Positions 26,518 to 36,035 of a DNA stretch of 64,000 nt are shown here, piece by piece. Source of the DNA: Flagellimonas pacifica (GTDB lineage Bacteria > Bacteroidota > Bacteroidia > Flavobacteriales > Flavobacteriaceae). The number at the start of each line of letters is the position of its first letter. The stretch's first letter is position 1. The position numbers were made by a program, and so were the translations under genes. The notes beneath the pieces are model-generated. The model saw only the letters and a program-made list of their open reading frames with translations. It ran no database searches and was not told the DNA's origin. The stretch lies in NCBI RefSeq assembly GCF_900215465.1, contig NZ_OBEH01000001.1:868001-932000 (forward strand), read 5' to 3'.

Positions 26518-26883
26518 CTAAGCATCTTCTACAATAAAAATGGCATTGTTGTTAAGATCATAAAACCCAAATTCATGCGTATGCCATGGGGTATTCAACC
26601 TAAGTTTGTCTTTGGTTACTGTACCTCGTTGTATAAATTCATGGAAAATAGGCTCAATGTTTTTCACAAAGATTTTTATGACCGAACCTCCCAACAACGG
26701 ATCGTCCTTCGTGTCGGCATGCCACTGAAGGTGAATAAACAAATTGTCTCTTTTGAGGCAAGCGTACATTTTATCTTTTGAACGTAACTCAAAGCCTGTA
26801 TGTTTTGAATGCCATTCCACATCTCTGTTGATATCTTGAGAGGGAAGTACAGGAGTGATTTCCAATAGAGTGGTTTTGTCCAT
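26518..26883 (-). CDS. VOC-family protein (glyoxalase/bleomycin-resistance-like)
   Basis: A 121-residue vicinal-oxygen-chelate protein, one beta-alpha-beta-beta-beta repeat pair, with LLEITPVLPSQDINRDVEWHSKHTGF and a closing FGFYDLNNNAIFIVEDA. It resembles bleomycin-resistance-type binding proteins, but no substrate is implied. Its ATG overlaps the stop of the exonuclease gene by one base (TAATG), indicating translational coupling in a leftward operon. Confidence 0.85.
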   Translation of the reverse strand: MDKTTLLEITPVLPSQDINRDVEWHSKHTGFELRSKDKMYACLKRDNLFIHLQWHADTKDDPLLGGSVIKIFVKNIEPIFHEFIQRGTVTKDKLRLNTPWHTHEFGFYDLNNNAIFIVEDA

Positions 26884-27596
26884 TATATTTTTATTATTTC
26901 TTTTTCCAAAAGTAAATCCTCATTTCGCAAGCGTAAGAAAACCTGTGCGGTGGTTACCACGTCCAGTTCACAATATGAAATGATTCGATCAAGGCCATTT
27001 TCTTCATAAAAAACATCTTTTACCATGCTGCCATCCATATCTTCTTTTGGAGAGGGAATTCCCAAAATATGGGCCAATAGTTTTAAGGAAGTATAGTGTT
27101 TGTAATCGCCAAATTTCCATAATTCCATGGTATCCAAATGGGGGACCTCCCAGGGTTTTTTCCCGAAAAGGTCCAATTTATAGGGAAGATTCATGCCATT
27201 TATCACCATTCTTCGCGCGATATAGGGAAAATCAAATTCCTTTCCGTTATGGGCGCACAGTAAATGTTTTGCCTGGCTGAAATGCTCTTTGAGCAATTGC
27301 TTGAACTGTTTCAACAGTTGTTTTTCATCACCTGAAAAAGAAGTGACCCTAAAACTTCTTACATCCCCTTTAAAGGTAAAATAGCCTACTGAAATGCAGA
27401 GGATTTTTCCAAATTCAGCCCAAATACCGGCACGTTCGTAAAAATCTTCTGCAGTAATTTCATCTTTGCGCTGGTATTGGGATTTTTGTTCCCAAAGTAC
27501 TTGGGTGCTTTCATCTAAATCCGAAAAATTTTGTTTTTGGGGTACAGTTTCAATATCCAAAAAGAGGATATGTTCTAGGTTAAGTTTATAAAGCAT
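26883..27596 (-). CDS. DEDD-type 3'-5' exonuclease
   Basis: A 237-residue RNase H-like exonuclease of the DnaQ/PolB-exonuclease type. The Exo motifs are LFLDIETVP (D14, E16), AHNGKEFDFPYIARRM, and YCELDVVTTAQVFLRL. The ATG at 27596 is chosen over a TTG at 27602. The role in repair or RNA metabolism is unknown. It lies 9 bases after the MGMT gene and overlaps the VOC gene by one base. Confidence 0.87.
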   Translation of the reverse strand: MLYKLNLEHILFLDIETVPQKQNFSDLDESTQVLWEQKSQYQRKDEITAEDFYERAGIWAEFGKILCISVGYFTFKGDVRSFRVTSFSGDEKQLLKQFKQLLKEHFSQAKHLLCAHNGKEFDFPYIARRMVINGMNLPYKLDLFGKKPWEVPHLDTMELWKFGDYKHYTSLKLLAHILGIPSPKEDMDGSMVKDVFYEENGLDRIISYCELDVVTTAQVFLRLRNEDLLLEKEIIKI

Positions 27597-27605
27597 GGTC
27601 AAATA

Positions 27606-28076
27606 TTAAAAGAGAGCCATCTGTTTTGCAGGACTCTCGTGTTCTAAAAGCCATTTTTTGCGATGAAGTCCTCCGGCATAGCCAACAAGGTCTCCATTAC
27701 TTCCAATTACCCTGTGACAGGGAACAATTATCCAAAGGGGGTTTTTGCCATTGGCCGAGGCTACTGCACGAATGGCTTTGGGGTCTCCCAATTTTTTGGA
27801 AAGTTCAAGATATGAAATTGTTTTGCCAAAGGGAATTTCTTGTAGTAATTTCCACACATTTTTTTGAAAATCAGTTCCCAATGGATTCAGTTTTAGATCA
27901 AAATTCTTACGGTTTCCCTCAAAATATTCACGAAACTGATAAACGGCATCTTCCAAAACCTCTGGAATTATACCAATAGGTTTTTTTGTATCTAAAACTC
28001 GTACTGCTGCCAGCCCATTTTCATCACCTTCAAATTCGGTTAAACCTATAGGTGTTTGTAAATAAGCTATTTCCAC
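27606..28076 (-). CDS. ogt: Methylated-DNA--protein-cysteine S-methyltransferase
   Basis: Suicide repair protein that removes methyl groups from O6-methylguanine. The acceptor is C120 in IIVPCHRV, followed by GYAGGLHRKKWLLEHE. At 156 residues it has the Ogt length. The ATG overlaps the stop of the CNNM transporter gene by one base. Sitting beside an exonuclease, it gives this operon a DNA-repair flavour (inference). Confidence 0.93.
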   Translation of the reverse strand: MEIAYLQTPIGLTEFEGDENGLAAVRVLDTKKPIGIIPEVLEDAVYQFREYFEGNRKNFDLKLNPLGTDFQKNVWKLLQEIPFGKTISYLELSKKLGDPKAIRAVASANGKNPLWIIVPCHRVIGSNGDLVGYAGGLHRKKWLLEHESPAKQMALF

Positions 28077-29197
28077 TATTTTATGTCATTTTTAACTTCA
28101 ATAATTCCAATACGCTTAGCCCTGTTCTCCCAATTCTTTCTGGCAAGCATTTGAAGGTCTTCTACGTTGTCGCTTTCGTCCATAATCTCCAATCCGAGCA
28201 GGGTTTCAATAACATCTTCCATGGTGACCAGCCCACTTACCGAACCATATTCATCCACAACCAGGGAAACATGTTCCCGTTCCGCCACAAATTTTTCAAA
28301 AAGCTCTGGAATGGGTTTGTTCCTATTGGTGACCAAAATTTCCCTTTTAATGCTATTTAAGGTTTCCTTTCCTTTTTTGTTGATGATGGACTCCAACAAC
28401 TCATCCTTCAGGAAAAAACCTGTTATATTGTCCATTCGATCTTTATAAAGTGGGATTCTTGAGAATCGAAGTGGTCTGTTAGCCTCAAAGAATTCTTGTA
28501 TGGTAGTGTCTTCTGATGCTGTTTTCATCACTGTTCTGGGTGTCATGACATCCTTGGCCAGGATTTCATCAAATTTCAAAAGATTTTTAATGACCTTGGA
28601 TTCCGATTCCTGAAAAACACCTTCTTCATGAGCGATTTCCGTCATGGCAGTAAAATCTTCCCTACTCAAAACACTTCCATGATGCCCCTTTTTGCCAATG
28701 AGTTTGGTAAATAATTGCAATACCCAAAGCAATCCGGTCCATTTAAGCATAAACACCATTAGCTTTAGGGCTTTGGCCGTAAAGTTGGCTAACTGTTTCC
28801 AATACGTGGCCCCAATGGTTTTCGGAATGATTTCAGAAGCAACCAAAATTAGAATGGTCATTATGGTAGAAACCACGCCCACCATTAAATCTTCGGTGAA
28901 CTCAATCCCAAATATGCTTCGGGTTGTGGTTCCATAGAGATCTACATAAGCAACCTTTGCCTGTACGCCGACCAAAATTGCACCTACAGTGTGTGCAATG
29001 GTATTTAAGGTGAGAATGGCGATTAAGGGCTTATCCACATCTTTTTTTAATCCCTCGAGCAAAGTTGCATATTCCTTACCTTCCTGTTTTTTAACATTAA
29101 TAAAGGTAGGGGTGATGCTCAACAGGACAGCTTCCAAAATAGAGCAGAGGAATGAAAAGAAAATGGAAACAAATGCGTAAAAAAGGAGTAAGCCCAT
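28076..29197 (-). CDS. CNNM/CBS-domain membrane protein (hemolysin/CorC family)
   Basis: A 373-residue protein with four N-terminal transmembrane helices (CNNM/DUF21 domain, about 1-170), then a pair of CBS domains (DVMTPRTVMKTASEDT; SLVVDEYGSVSGLVTMEDVIETLLG). The family is linked to magnesium or cobalt efflux and stress resistance. The C-terminal CorC domain is short or absent. It heads the leftward operon that includes the MGMT, exonuclease and VOC genes. Confidence 0.9.
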   Translation of the reverse strand: MGLLLFYAFVSIFFSFLCSILEAVLLSITPTFINVKKQEGKEYATLLEGLKKDVDKPLIAILTLNTIAHTVGAILVGVQAKVAYVDLYGTTTRSIFGIEFTEDLMVGVVSTIMTILILVASEIIPKTIGATYWKQLANFTAKALKLMVFMLKWTGLLWVLQLFTKLIGKKGHHGSVLSREDFTAMTEIAHEEGVFQESESKVIKNLLKFDEILAKDVMTPRTVMKTASEDTTIQEFFEANRPLRFSRIPLYKDRMDNITGFFLKDELLESIINKKGKETLNSIKREILVTNRNKPIPELFEKFVAEREHVSLVVDEYGSVSGLVTMEDVIETLLGLEIMDESDNVEDLQMLARKNWENRAKRIGIIEVKNDIK

Positions 29198-29240
29198 GCG
29201 TTTTATCTAGTTGTACTAAGGTAATGAATACGGATGAATT

Positions 29241-30542
29241 CTACTCTGCCGAATTGACAAAGGCATTATAAAAAACCTGATGTAATGCGGTGCGTATATT
29301 CAATTCATAGAGCTTTCGGTGATCTCTTGATGGGTATACCCTGTTGGAAAGAAAAATAAATACCAATTGGTTTTCTGGGTCTGCCCATGCAAAAGTACCA
29401 GTAAAACCTGCATGCCCAAAGCTTGTTTTACTTGCCAAAGGTGCTGGATAAGCATCTTTTAATGTAAGCGTATCATTCCCAATCAACGGTTTGTCAAAAC
29501 CCAATCCTCTACGATTTTCATTTTCAGGATATTGAATAGTGGTAAATTCTTTAACCGTTTCAGCTGAGATAACCTGCTTGCCATCCACCTTACCATAGTT
29601 TTGATAAAAGAGCATGATTTTGGCCATATCGTCGGCAGTAGCAAACAAACCGGCATTTCCAGAAACCCCTCCTAAAAGTGAGGCATTTTCGTCGTGCACC
29701 CATCCTTTTACCAATGTTTTTCTGAACAAAGTATCTTGCTCTGCAGGAACAATTTTATTGGGAAAATCCTTTTTTGATGGGTTAAACCCTATGGTTTTAC
29801 ATCCTATAGGGTTGTAAATGTTTTCTTTTAGATAGGTTTCGTAATCGGTTCCTGTCAATTGAGAGATCAATTCGGGGAAAATGAGAAATGTAAGTCCGGA
29901 GTATCTGTATTTTTTTTCAGAGGATACTTTTGAACGGTTGATAGTGCGATACATTTTTCGCCGAAAGCGGTTTTTCACATAAAGGTCATCGTAAACCTGT
30001 CTCTGGAATCTTTTGCTTGGCTTTTTCTTGATGAACCTCTTTTTGATTTTCCTGTTCTTCATCACTTTTTCCAAAAAAATGATATAGGGAACCAAACCAG
30101 CTTGATGGCTCAAAATCTGTCGTAAAGTAAGGTCTTTTTTGTTCTTTCTTTTGGCCCATGGTTTCCAATAGGTAATGAAAGGGGCATCCAAATCCAGCTT
30201 TTTTTCATCTACCAACTTCATAAGGGCAGGTAAAGGACCTGTAATTTTTGTTACAGAGGCCAGATCATAGATATCATCCAAACCAACGGGCTGAACACTG
30301 TCGTACGTATGATACCCATATGTCTTATGAAAAATGATTTTGTTGTTTTTGGCAACCAATACCTGTGCACCTGGAAAAGCCTCTTCTTGAATTCCCAAAG
30401 TCATTATGGAATCAACCTGATGGTTGATATAGGATTCATCCATTCCCATTTCAGATGGACTTGCATATGGCAAACTAGTTTGAGCAACGCTCAGTTGTAC
30501 GAAAGTGCAAAAACAAAATAGAATCTGGATTGGCTTTTTCAT
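29241..30542 (-). CDS. Serine hydrolase of the beta-lactamase/class C family
   Basis: A 433-residue secreted enzyme with signal peptide (FVQLSVAQ). It has the class C beta-lactamase-like motifs: SxxK nucleophile in ASVTKI, YSG (Tyr base) in KYRYSGLTF, and HAG in FGHAGFTG. Function could be D-Ala esterase/peptidase or another amidase. An insertion very rich in Lys and Arg (about 170-205) separates the second conserved block. Located downstream of hemB (16-bp gap), so likely transcribed with the heme operon. Confidence 0.87.
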   Translation of the reverse strand: MKKPIQILFCFCTFVQLSVAQTSLPYASPSEMGMDESYINHQVDSIMTLGIQEEAFPGAQVLVAKNNKIIFHKTYGYHTYDSVQPVGLDDIYDLASVTKITGPLPALMKLVDEKKLDLDAPFITYWKPWAKRKNKKDLTLRQILSHQAGLVPYIIFLEKVMKNRKIKKRFIKKKPSKRFQRQVYDDLYVKNRFRRKMYRTINRSKVSSEKKYRYSGLTFLIFPELISQLTGTDYETYLKENIYNPIGCKTIGFNPSKKDFPNKIVPAEQDTLFRKTLVKGWVHDENASLLGGVSGNAGLFATADDMAKIMLFYQNYGKVDGKQVISAETVKEFTTIQYPENENRRGLGFDKPLIGNDTLTLKDAYPAPLASKTSFGHAGFTGTFAWADPENQLVFIFLSNRVYPSRDHRKLYELNIRTALHQVFYNAFVNSAE

Positions 30543-30558
30543 TATATAGGTTATAAAG

Positions 30559-31548
30559 TTAACCTAAAATCCGAATAAAATCCTTGGCAAAGTAACTGGC
30601 TATAATATTGGCTCCAGCTCTTTTGATGGCGATTAGTTGCTCCAACATCACACTATCATGGTCAAGCCATCCTTTTTCAGCGGCAGCTTTGAGCATGGCA
30701 TATTCACCAGAAACTTGGTAAACGGCCACAGGAACGTCGACTTCGTTTTTGATTTCCCGAACAATATCCAAATAAGCCAGACCAGGTTTGACCATTACAA
30801 CATCAGCACCTTCATCAATGTCCATTTGAGTTTCGCGAATTGCTTCAAAACGATTGGCAAAATCCATCTGGTAGGTCTTTTTGTCCTTAGGCACATTGGC
30901 TATGTCAACTGGGGCGGAATCCAACGCATCTCTGAAAGGGCCGTAAAAAGCACTGGCATATTTGGCAGAGTAGCTCATTATTCCAGTGTTTTGGAAGCCC
31001 TCATCTTCCAGAGCTTCTCGAATGGTCAAAATACGACCGTCCATCATATCGCTAGGGGTAACAAAATCAGCTCCCGCTTGGGCATGGGAAACACTCATTT
31101 CGGCCAATACCTCTGAAGTTTCATCATTCAGAATTTGCCCTTCGGCAACAATACCGTCGTGTCCATAAGAAGAATAGGGGTCAAGCGCGACATCGGTCAT
31201 GATCAACATCTCTGGACAGGCATTTTTAACCGTTTTAATGGCACGTTGCATCAATCCATCAGGGTTCAATGCTTCGGTTCCTTTGTTATCTTTGAGGTTG
31301 TCGGGAACTTTTACAAAGAGCAATACAGCACAAAGGCCCATTTGCCAAAGTTCTTTGGTTTCTTTTTCGAGATTGTCCAGACTCATCCTGAAATAATTGG
31401 GCATGGATGGAATTTCTTCTTTGATATCCTTACCCTCAACCACAAAAAGTGGAACTAAAAAATCATCTGGTGTGACAATGGTTTCACGAACCAATCGTCT
31501 TATGGATTCTGATGAGCGGAGTCTTCTATTTCGTATTAATGGAAACAT
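30559..31548 (-). CDS. hemB: Porphobilinogen synthase
   Basis: Condenses two 5-aminolevulinate molecules to porphobilinogen. At 329 residues it is complete. The Schiff-base lysines lie in MSYSAKYASAFYGPF and VMVKPGLAYLD. The metal region (TDVALDPYSSYGHDGI) lacks the Cys3 zinc site, as in Mg-type enzymes. Separated by 12 bp from the upstream thioredoxin-like gene in the leftward heme operon. Confidence 0.95.
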   Translation of the reverse strand: MFPLIRNRRLRSSESIRRLVRETIVTPDDFLVPLFVVEGKDIKEEIPSMPNYFRMSLDNLEKETKELWQMGLCAVLLFVKVPDNLKDNKGTEALNPDGLMQRAIKTVKNACPEMLIMTDVALDPYSSYGHDGIVAEGQILNDETSEVLAEMSVSHAQAGADFVTPSDMMDGRILTIREALEDEGFQNTGIMSYSAKYASAFYGPFRDALDSAPVDIANVPKDKKTYQMDFANRFEAIRETQMDIDEGADVVMVKPGLAYLDIVREIKNEVDVPVAVYQVSGEYAMLKAAAEKGWLDHDSVMLEQLIAIKRAGANIIASYFAKDFIRILG

Positions 31549-31560
31549 TTGAAAGGAGAT

Positions 31561-32169
31561 TTATAGCCAATTTTTAATAATATTTTTTACTTCTTCATAG
31601 GGTTTATGCCCAAACCAATGTTCAAGAATGGAATAATCTTTATCAAAAAGCACAAAGGTGGGTGTTCCCTTAAATTGATTCAATGTAAAAGTAACAGGGA
31701 TTATGGGATTAGTGTTCAAATAATCCTTGATTTTATGGTCAAATTGTTCGCGTTCTACTTCCGAGGCCTGATCATAATTTGCAAAATGACTCCCAATGTA
31801 GGTGATATTTTCCTGTGTGATGAATGTTTTATCACCTAAAACATCCATGGCAATGGGGAAATCAATATCAGAAAGTTGGAGTTCGTCGGGATACGTGTCA
31901 AAAGCTTTTTTTGTTTCGCCAACAAGTTTTTTTTCGTCCAATAACTGTTTTGTGTTTTCTAAGTTGTTGAATTGAAAATCTTCAAAAGCTGTGGACAGCC
32001 CCAAAAAATTGATTTGTCCAGCATACTTTTTGAACAATTCCTTCATTGATGGAAAGCCATAGAAAAAACATCCTGGGCAATTCACTTGGAAGGCAAACAA
32101 CAGATTGCGTTTTCCCGGAGAAAATTTGCCTTGTAAAAGGGATGAATATTCCAGTCTAAGTTTTTTCAT
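31561..32169 (-). CDS. Thioredoxin-like redox protein
   Basis: A 202-residue protein with a thioredoxin fold, CxxC active site at C31-C34 (NCPGCFFYG) and the cis-Pro loop TPTFVLFD. No signal peptide is seen, so it is probably cytoplasmic. It has a long helical insert. The family is peroxiredoxin/TlpA-like; the partner is unknown. Within the heme operon, immediately upstream of hemB, a redox role in protecting hydroxymethylbilane or the synthase is only speculation. Confidence 0.75.
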   Translation of the reverse strand: MKKLRLEYSSLLQGKFSPGKRNLLFAFQVNCPGCFFYGFPSMKELFKKYAGQINFLGLSTAFEDFQFNNLENTKQLLDEKKLVGETKKAFDTYPDELQLSDIDFPIAMDVLGDKTFITQENITYIGSHFANYDQASEVEREQFDHKIKDYLNTNPIIPVTFTLNQFKGTPTFVLFDKDYSILEHWFGHKPYEEVKNIIKNWL

Positions 32170-32238
32170 GGCGTCGCTTATGGTTTGACACGATTTTTTC
32201 TAATTATCACAAATGGTTATTACACGAAAATAACATCG

Positions 32239-33027
32239 CTAGATTTCTATTTCTCCCACAAGATAAGGTGCGCCCTTTCCCGAAATTTTTACTCGCTCGC
32301 CCAAAAACTCACAAATCAAATCCCCACCGCGTTGTGAAAGTTGCTTGGCCGTCATTTTGGTTTTTCCCAAAGCACCGGCCCAATATGGTGCTAAGGTTGT
32401 ATGTGCAGAACCCGTCACAGGATCTTCGGGAATGCCACATTGAGGGGCAAAAAATCGAGAAACAAAATCAACCTTTTCTCCTGGGGCAGATACAATGACT
32501 CCTCTACAATCCAATTGATCGAGCAAATGGAAGTTTGGGGTTATGGCCTCAATTTCTGCTTGAGAATTATAAATGAGTAGATAGTCCGTTTTTCCTTTTA
32601 TGGTTTTTATGGGAGTAAGACCAATGGCATTATCAATTTCTGGGATGTTCCGAATGGCCACTGTTTCATCAGTGGGAAAATCCAAAGTCAGTAGACCATT
32701 GGGTGACTTTTCAACCTCGAGTGGGCCGCTTCGTGGTGAATGAAATTTGATGATATTTTCCGAAACACCGTAGTAATTGAAGAGTACGTACGCGGTTGCC
32801 AAAGTCGCATGGCCACATAGATCCACTTCAACCTCCGGAGTGAACCAACGAAGTTCATATCCTTCAGCATTTTTTACCGCAAAAGCCGTTTCGGCCAAGT
32901 TGTTTTCCTGAGCAATCTTTTGCATGAGTTCAGTATCAAGCCAACTGTCTAAAATGCATACCGCAGCTGGATTGCCTCCGAAAACATGGTCCGTAAAAGC
33001 GTCTATTTGATATATTCTCTGTTTCAT
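32239..33027 (-). CDS. PhzF-family isomerase
   Basis: A 262-residue PhzF/diaminopimelate-epimerase-like protein. It begins YQIDAFTDHVFGGNPAAVC and has the catalytic Glu in LAETAF, with GHATLATAYVLF and PVTGSAHTTLAPYW further on. Family members isomerise small acids; the substrate here is unknown. It sits between hemF and the thioredoxin-like gene, with a 28-bp gap after hemF. Confidence 0.9.
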   Translation of the reverse strand: MKQRIYQIDAFTDHVFGGNPAAVCILDSWLDTELMQKIAQENNLAETAFAVKNAEGYELRWFTPEVEVDLCGHATLATAYVLFNYYGVSENIIKFHSPRSGPLEVEKSPNGLLTLDFPTDETVAIRNIPEIDNAIGLTPIKTIKGKTDYLLIYNSQAEIEAITPNFHLLDQLDCRGVIVSAPGEKVDFVSRFFAPQCGIPEDPVTGSAHTTLAPYWAGALGKTKMTAKQLSQRGGDLICEFLGERVKISGKGAPYLVGEIEI

Positions 33028-33055
33028 AGGTTTGGTTCTCTAACAAAACTACGGA

Positions 33056-33958
33056 TTAAACCCAATCCTTGGGTTGTTGCAATACTTGAATCAATTTTTC
33101 CTCATCGCTTCCTTCTTCAGGATGATGATTATAGTGCCACTGCACATGTGGCGGAAGGCTCATTAAGATACTTTCAATACGTCCGTTGGTCTTTAATCCG
33201 AACAATGTACCCTTGTCGTGAACCAAATTGAATTCAACGTACCTACCACGTCTAATTTCTTGCCAATCCCTTTGTTTTTGGCTGTAGGGAAGTTCTTTTC
33301 TTTTCAGAACGATTGGTATATATGCTTCCAAAAAGCTGTTTCCAACTTCGGTGACAAAGTTGTACCAATCTTCCATGGAGGTTGATTCGGTTGCTTTGCA
33401 ATAATCAAAAAATAGTCCACCTAAACCTCTGGCTTCATCTCTATGACTATTCCAAAAATATTCATCGCAGCGTTTTTTATAGTTCTGATAAAACTCCGGA
33501 TTATGTGCATCACAGGCCGTTTTGCAAACGAAATGAAAGTGTTTTGCATCTTCTTCAAAAAGATAGTAGGGAGTCAAATCCTGACCTCCTCCAAACCATT
33601 GATCTACAATATTCCCCTCCTTGTCATACATTTCAAAATAACGCCAGTTGGCATGGATGGTGGGTACCATTGGATTTTTTGGGTGAATGACTAAACTTAG
33701 CCCACAAGCAAAGAAATCAGCATCTTTTACACCAAAATAGTTTTGCATACTTTGTGGAAGTGCTCCATGGACCGCTGAAATGTTGACTCCGCCTTTTTCA
33801 AATACTGCCCCATTTTCAATGACACGTGTTCTACCGCCACCACCTTCAGGTCTGTTCCATAAATCCTGTTGGAATTTGGCCAAGCCATCTACTTCTTCCA
33901 ATTTATCTGTTATGGTATCTTGAAGCTGCAGTATGTAGCTGTAAAATTTATCTTTCAT
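33056..33958 (-). CDS. hemF: Oxygen-dependent coproporphyrinogen III oxidase
   Basis: Oxidatively decarboxylates coproporphyrinogen III to protoporphyrinogen IX. At 300 residues it is typical. Seen: GGGGRTRVIENGAVFEKGGVN, HKNPMVPTIHANWRYF, WFGGGQDLTPYY and EFNLVHDKGTLFGLKTNGR. Its start overlaps the DUF6973 gene stop by 4 bases. Oxygen is required, consistent with an aerobic lifestyle. Confidence 0.96.
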   Translation of the reverse strand: MKDKFYSYILQLQDTITDKLEEVDGLAKFQQDLWNRPEGGGGRTRVIENGAVFEKGGVNISAVHGALPQSMQNYFGVKDADFFACGLSLVIHPKNPMVPTIHANWRYFEMYDKEGNIVDQWFGGGQDLTPYYLFEEDAKHFHFVCKTACDAHNPEFYQNYKKRCDEYFWNSHRDEARGLGGLFFDYCKATESTSMEDWYNFVTEVGNSFLEAYIPIVLKRKELPYSQKQRDWQEIRRGRYVEFNLVHDKGTLFGLKTNGRIESILMSLPPHVQWHYNHHPEEGSDEEKLIQVLQQPKDWV

Positions 33959-34449
33959 TCATCTTCAATTATATAAACCAATTGGTTTTTTACTAAAGTA
34001 AAATCTGTTTCAACATCTATTTTAATAGCGTTTGAGGTCATCTCCCTTAAAACATCAATCACTTGACTTTCTAATTTTGAAAAATGTTCTTGGAAAATTG
34101 CTCTACCTATTTTATTGTTATGTAAATCCATCTTTTTGGCCAACTCCCGATTGGGAAACGCATTTTCATGCCAATTGGTAATTTTCTCGACCCAAACCAA
34201 AACGACATCCATATTATTTCGCCAACGGAAACACTTTTTTGCAATCAGATAGTTCCAAAAAGCATGTCTAAATGCATTGGCAGGCCCGTTTTTGTAATGT
34301 AATCTGCCATAAATTTCAGTTGAGGTTGACATACATTGCTTGGTGGAAGATAAGGTTGGAAAAATAAAAAACGGAAACCTTAAACATAGCTTAGCCAAGG
34401 TCCAAAAACTTTTTAAACTAATCCTTTTGAGTGTTTTTAGAACATTCAT
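33955..34449 (-). CDS. DUF6973-like protein of unknown function
   Basis: A 164-residue protein with a basic, partly hydrophobic N terminus (LKSFWTLAKLCLRFPFFIFP) and a core GPANAFRHAFWNYLIAKK, which I recognise as the DUF6973-like block with conserved Asn-Ala-x-Arg-His. This might be a hydrolase-like site but no function is known. It overlaps both neighbours by 4 bases (GNAT before, hemF after), so it is translated in the heme operon. Confidence 0.7.
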   Translation of the reverse strand: MNVLKTLKRISLKSFWTLAKLCLRFPFFIFPTLSSTKQCMSTSTEIYGRLHYKNGPANAFRHAFWNYLIAKKCFRWRNNMDVVLVWVEKITNWHENAFPNRELAKKMDLHNNKIGRAIFQEHFSKLESQVIDVLREMTSNAIKIDVETDFTLVKNQLVYIIEDE

Positions 34450-34994
34450 GATTGCAAGGCAGGATTATGGAGTTCATACAATTCCATGTCCAAAACTTCA
34501 CCATCGCCAGTGGTGTGCTCTTCCAACAAAGTTTGTTTCCATTGAAACCCATTGTTCTCCGCAACCTTTTTACTACCTATATTACTGTTGTGCACTATGA
34601 TTTGAAGAGTTTGTAGTTTAGCATCATCAAAACACCAAGGAACTAAATTTTTAATACTGGCGGTCATTATTCTTTTTCCCTCATATTGGTAGCCCATGCA
34701 ATACGCCAATTCACCTATTTTTTTCTCTTTATCTAGTTCTTTTACATAAATAAACCCAATTATAGTCCTATTGGTATTTTCTTTTATAACAAAAAGAAAT
34801 TCCTCACGAGCTATGGATTTTTTGACCATTTTAGAGACAAATAGTTGCGATAGTGTTGGGTTGAGGTTTTGTTCAAGGGTTTTGGGAAAATAATTTTTGA
34901 GCCTTTCTTCATTGGAAACCACAAAGTCGCACATGCGCCAAGCATCTTTTTCTTGGGTGGGGCTTATGCTGTAGTTGTCGAATTCGATTTGCAT
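34446..34994 (-). CDS. GNAT-family N-acetyltransferase
   Basis: A 182-residue acetyltransferase of the RimJ/RimL type, started at the ATG at 34994; an upstream GTG would extend it 3 residues. It has the acetyl-CoA motif region ELAYCMGYQYEGKRIMTASIKNLV and the closing HNSNIGSKKVAENNGFQ. The substrate is unknown. It lies 15 bp after hemE and overlaps the DUF6973 gene by 4 bases. Confidence 0.87.
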   Translation of the reverse strand: MQIEFDNYSISPTQEKDAWRMCDFVVSNEERLKNYFPKTLEQNLNPTLSQLFVSKMVKKSIAREEFLFVIKENTNRTIIGFIYVKELDKEKKIGELAYCMGYQYEGKRIMTASIKNLVPWCFDDAKLQTLQIIVHNSNIGSKKVAENNGFQWKQTLLEEHTTGDGEVLDMELYELHNPALQS

Positions 34995-35009
34995 TAATAC
35001 CACTAAAAT

Positions 35010-36035
35010 TTATTCTTTGTATTCTTTTACCGCATCAATAAATGCTTTTGCATTTTCTAAAGGAATGTGTGGAAGAATCCCATGCCCCAAGTTTACAACA
35101 TATTTATCCTTTCCAAATTCGCGAATCATTTGGGCGACCATTTTTTTGATTACTGAAGGAGGAGATAACAACCTTGCAGGGTCAAAATTTCCTTGTAAAG
35201 TAATGTTTCCGCCCGTTAAATAGCGCGCATTTTTTGGAGAACAGGTCCAATCTACACCAACTGCAGAAGCTCCCGATTGAGCCATCTCTCTTAGGGCAAA
35301 CCAACATCCTTTTCCGAACACGATTATAGGCGCTTCGTCTTTTAGGGCATCAACAATTTGTTGAATGTATTTCCATGAAAATTCCTGGTAATCTTGCGGT
35401 GAAAGCATTCCTCCCCAAGAATCAAATACCTGAACAGCATTGACACCTGCCTTTACTTTAGCTTTTAAATAGGCAATGGTCGTATCTGTTATTTTTTGAA
35501 GCAACTGATGCGCAGCCTCAGGTTGTGTGAAACAAAACCCTCTGGCCTTATCGAAACTTTTGCTTCCCTGACCTTCAACACAGTAACATAAAATGGTCCA
35601 TGGAGACCCGGCAAAACCTATCAATGGAATTTCATCTTCCAATTTTTCCTTGGTTTGGGTGATTGCATCCAGAACATAACCCAAAGATTCTTGAATGTCT
35701 GGAACAACAACCTTTTCCAAATCCTTTGCTGAACGGATTGGGTTGGGCAAATAGGGACCAAAGTTCGGTTTCATTTGTACTTCGATGTCCATGGCTTGGG
35801 GAATCACCAAAATATCGCTGAACAAAATGGCGGCATCCATTCCATATCTACGGATGGGCTGAACCGTGATTTCGGAGGCCAGGTCAGGAGTTTGGCAACG
35901 GGTAAAGAAATCATATTTATCTTTTAGCGCCATAAACTCGGGAAGATAACGTCCAGCTTGACGCATCATCCATACCGGTGGTCTGTCCACAGTTTCACCC
36001 TTTAGGGCCCTCAGGAATAAGTCGTTTTTAATCAT
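35010..36035 (-). CDS. hemE: Uroporphyrinogen decarboxylase
   Basis: Converts uroporphyrinogen III to coproporphyrinogen III. At 341 residues it is complete. It begins with [18 protein letters not shown], the active-site signature, and continues with [15 protein letters not shown] and the [11 protein letters not shown] and NLGHGILP blocks. Its start lies inside the end of hemD (8-base overlap), indicating translational coupling. Confidence 0.96.
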   Translation of the reverse strand: MIKNDLFLRALKGETVDRPPVWMMRQAGRYLPEFMALKDKYDFFTRCQTPDLASEITVQPIRRYGMDAAILFSDILVIPQAMDIEVQMKPNFGPYLPNPIRSAKDLEKVVVPDIQESLGYVLDAITQTKEKLEDEIPLIGFAGSPWTILCYCVEGQGSKSFDKARGFCFTQPEAAHQLLQKITDTTIAYLKAKVKAGVNAVQVFDSWGGMLSPQDYQEFSWKYIQQIVDALKDEAPIIVFGKGCWFALREMAQSGASAVGVDWTCSPKNARYLTGGNITLQGNFDPARLLSPPSVIKKMVAQMIREFGKDKYVVNLGHGILPHIPLENAKAFIDAVKEYKE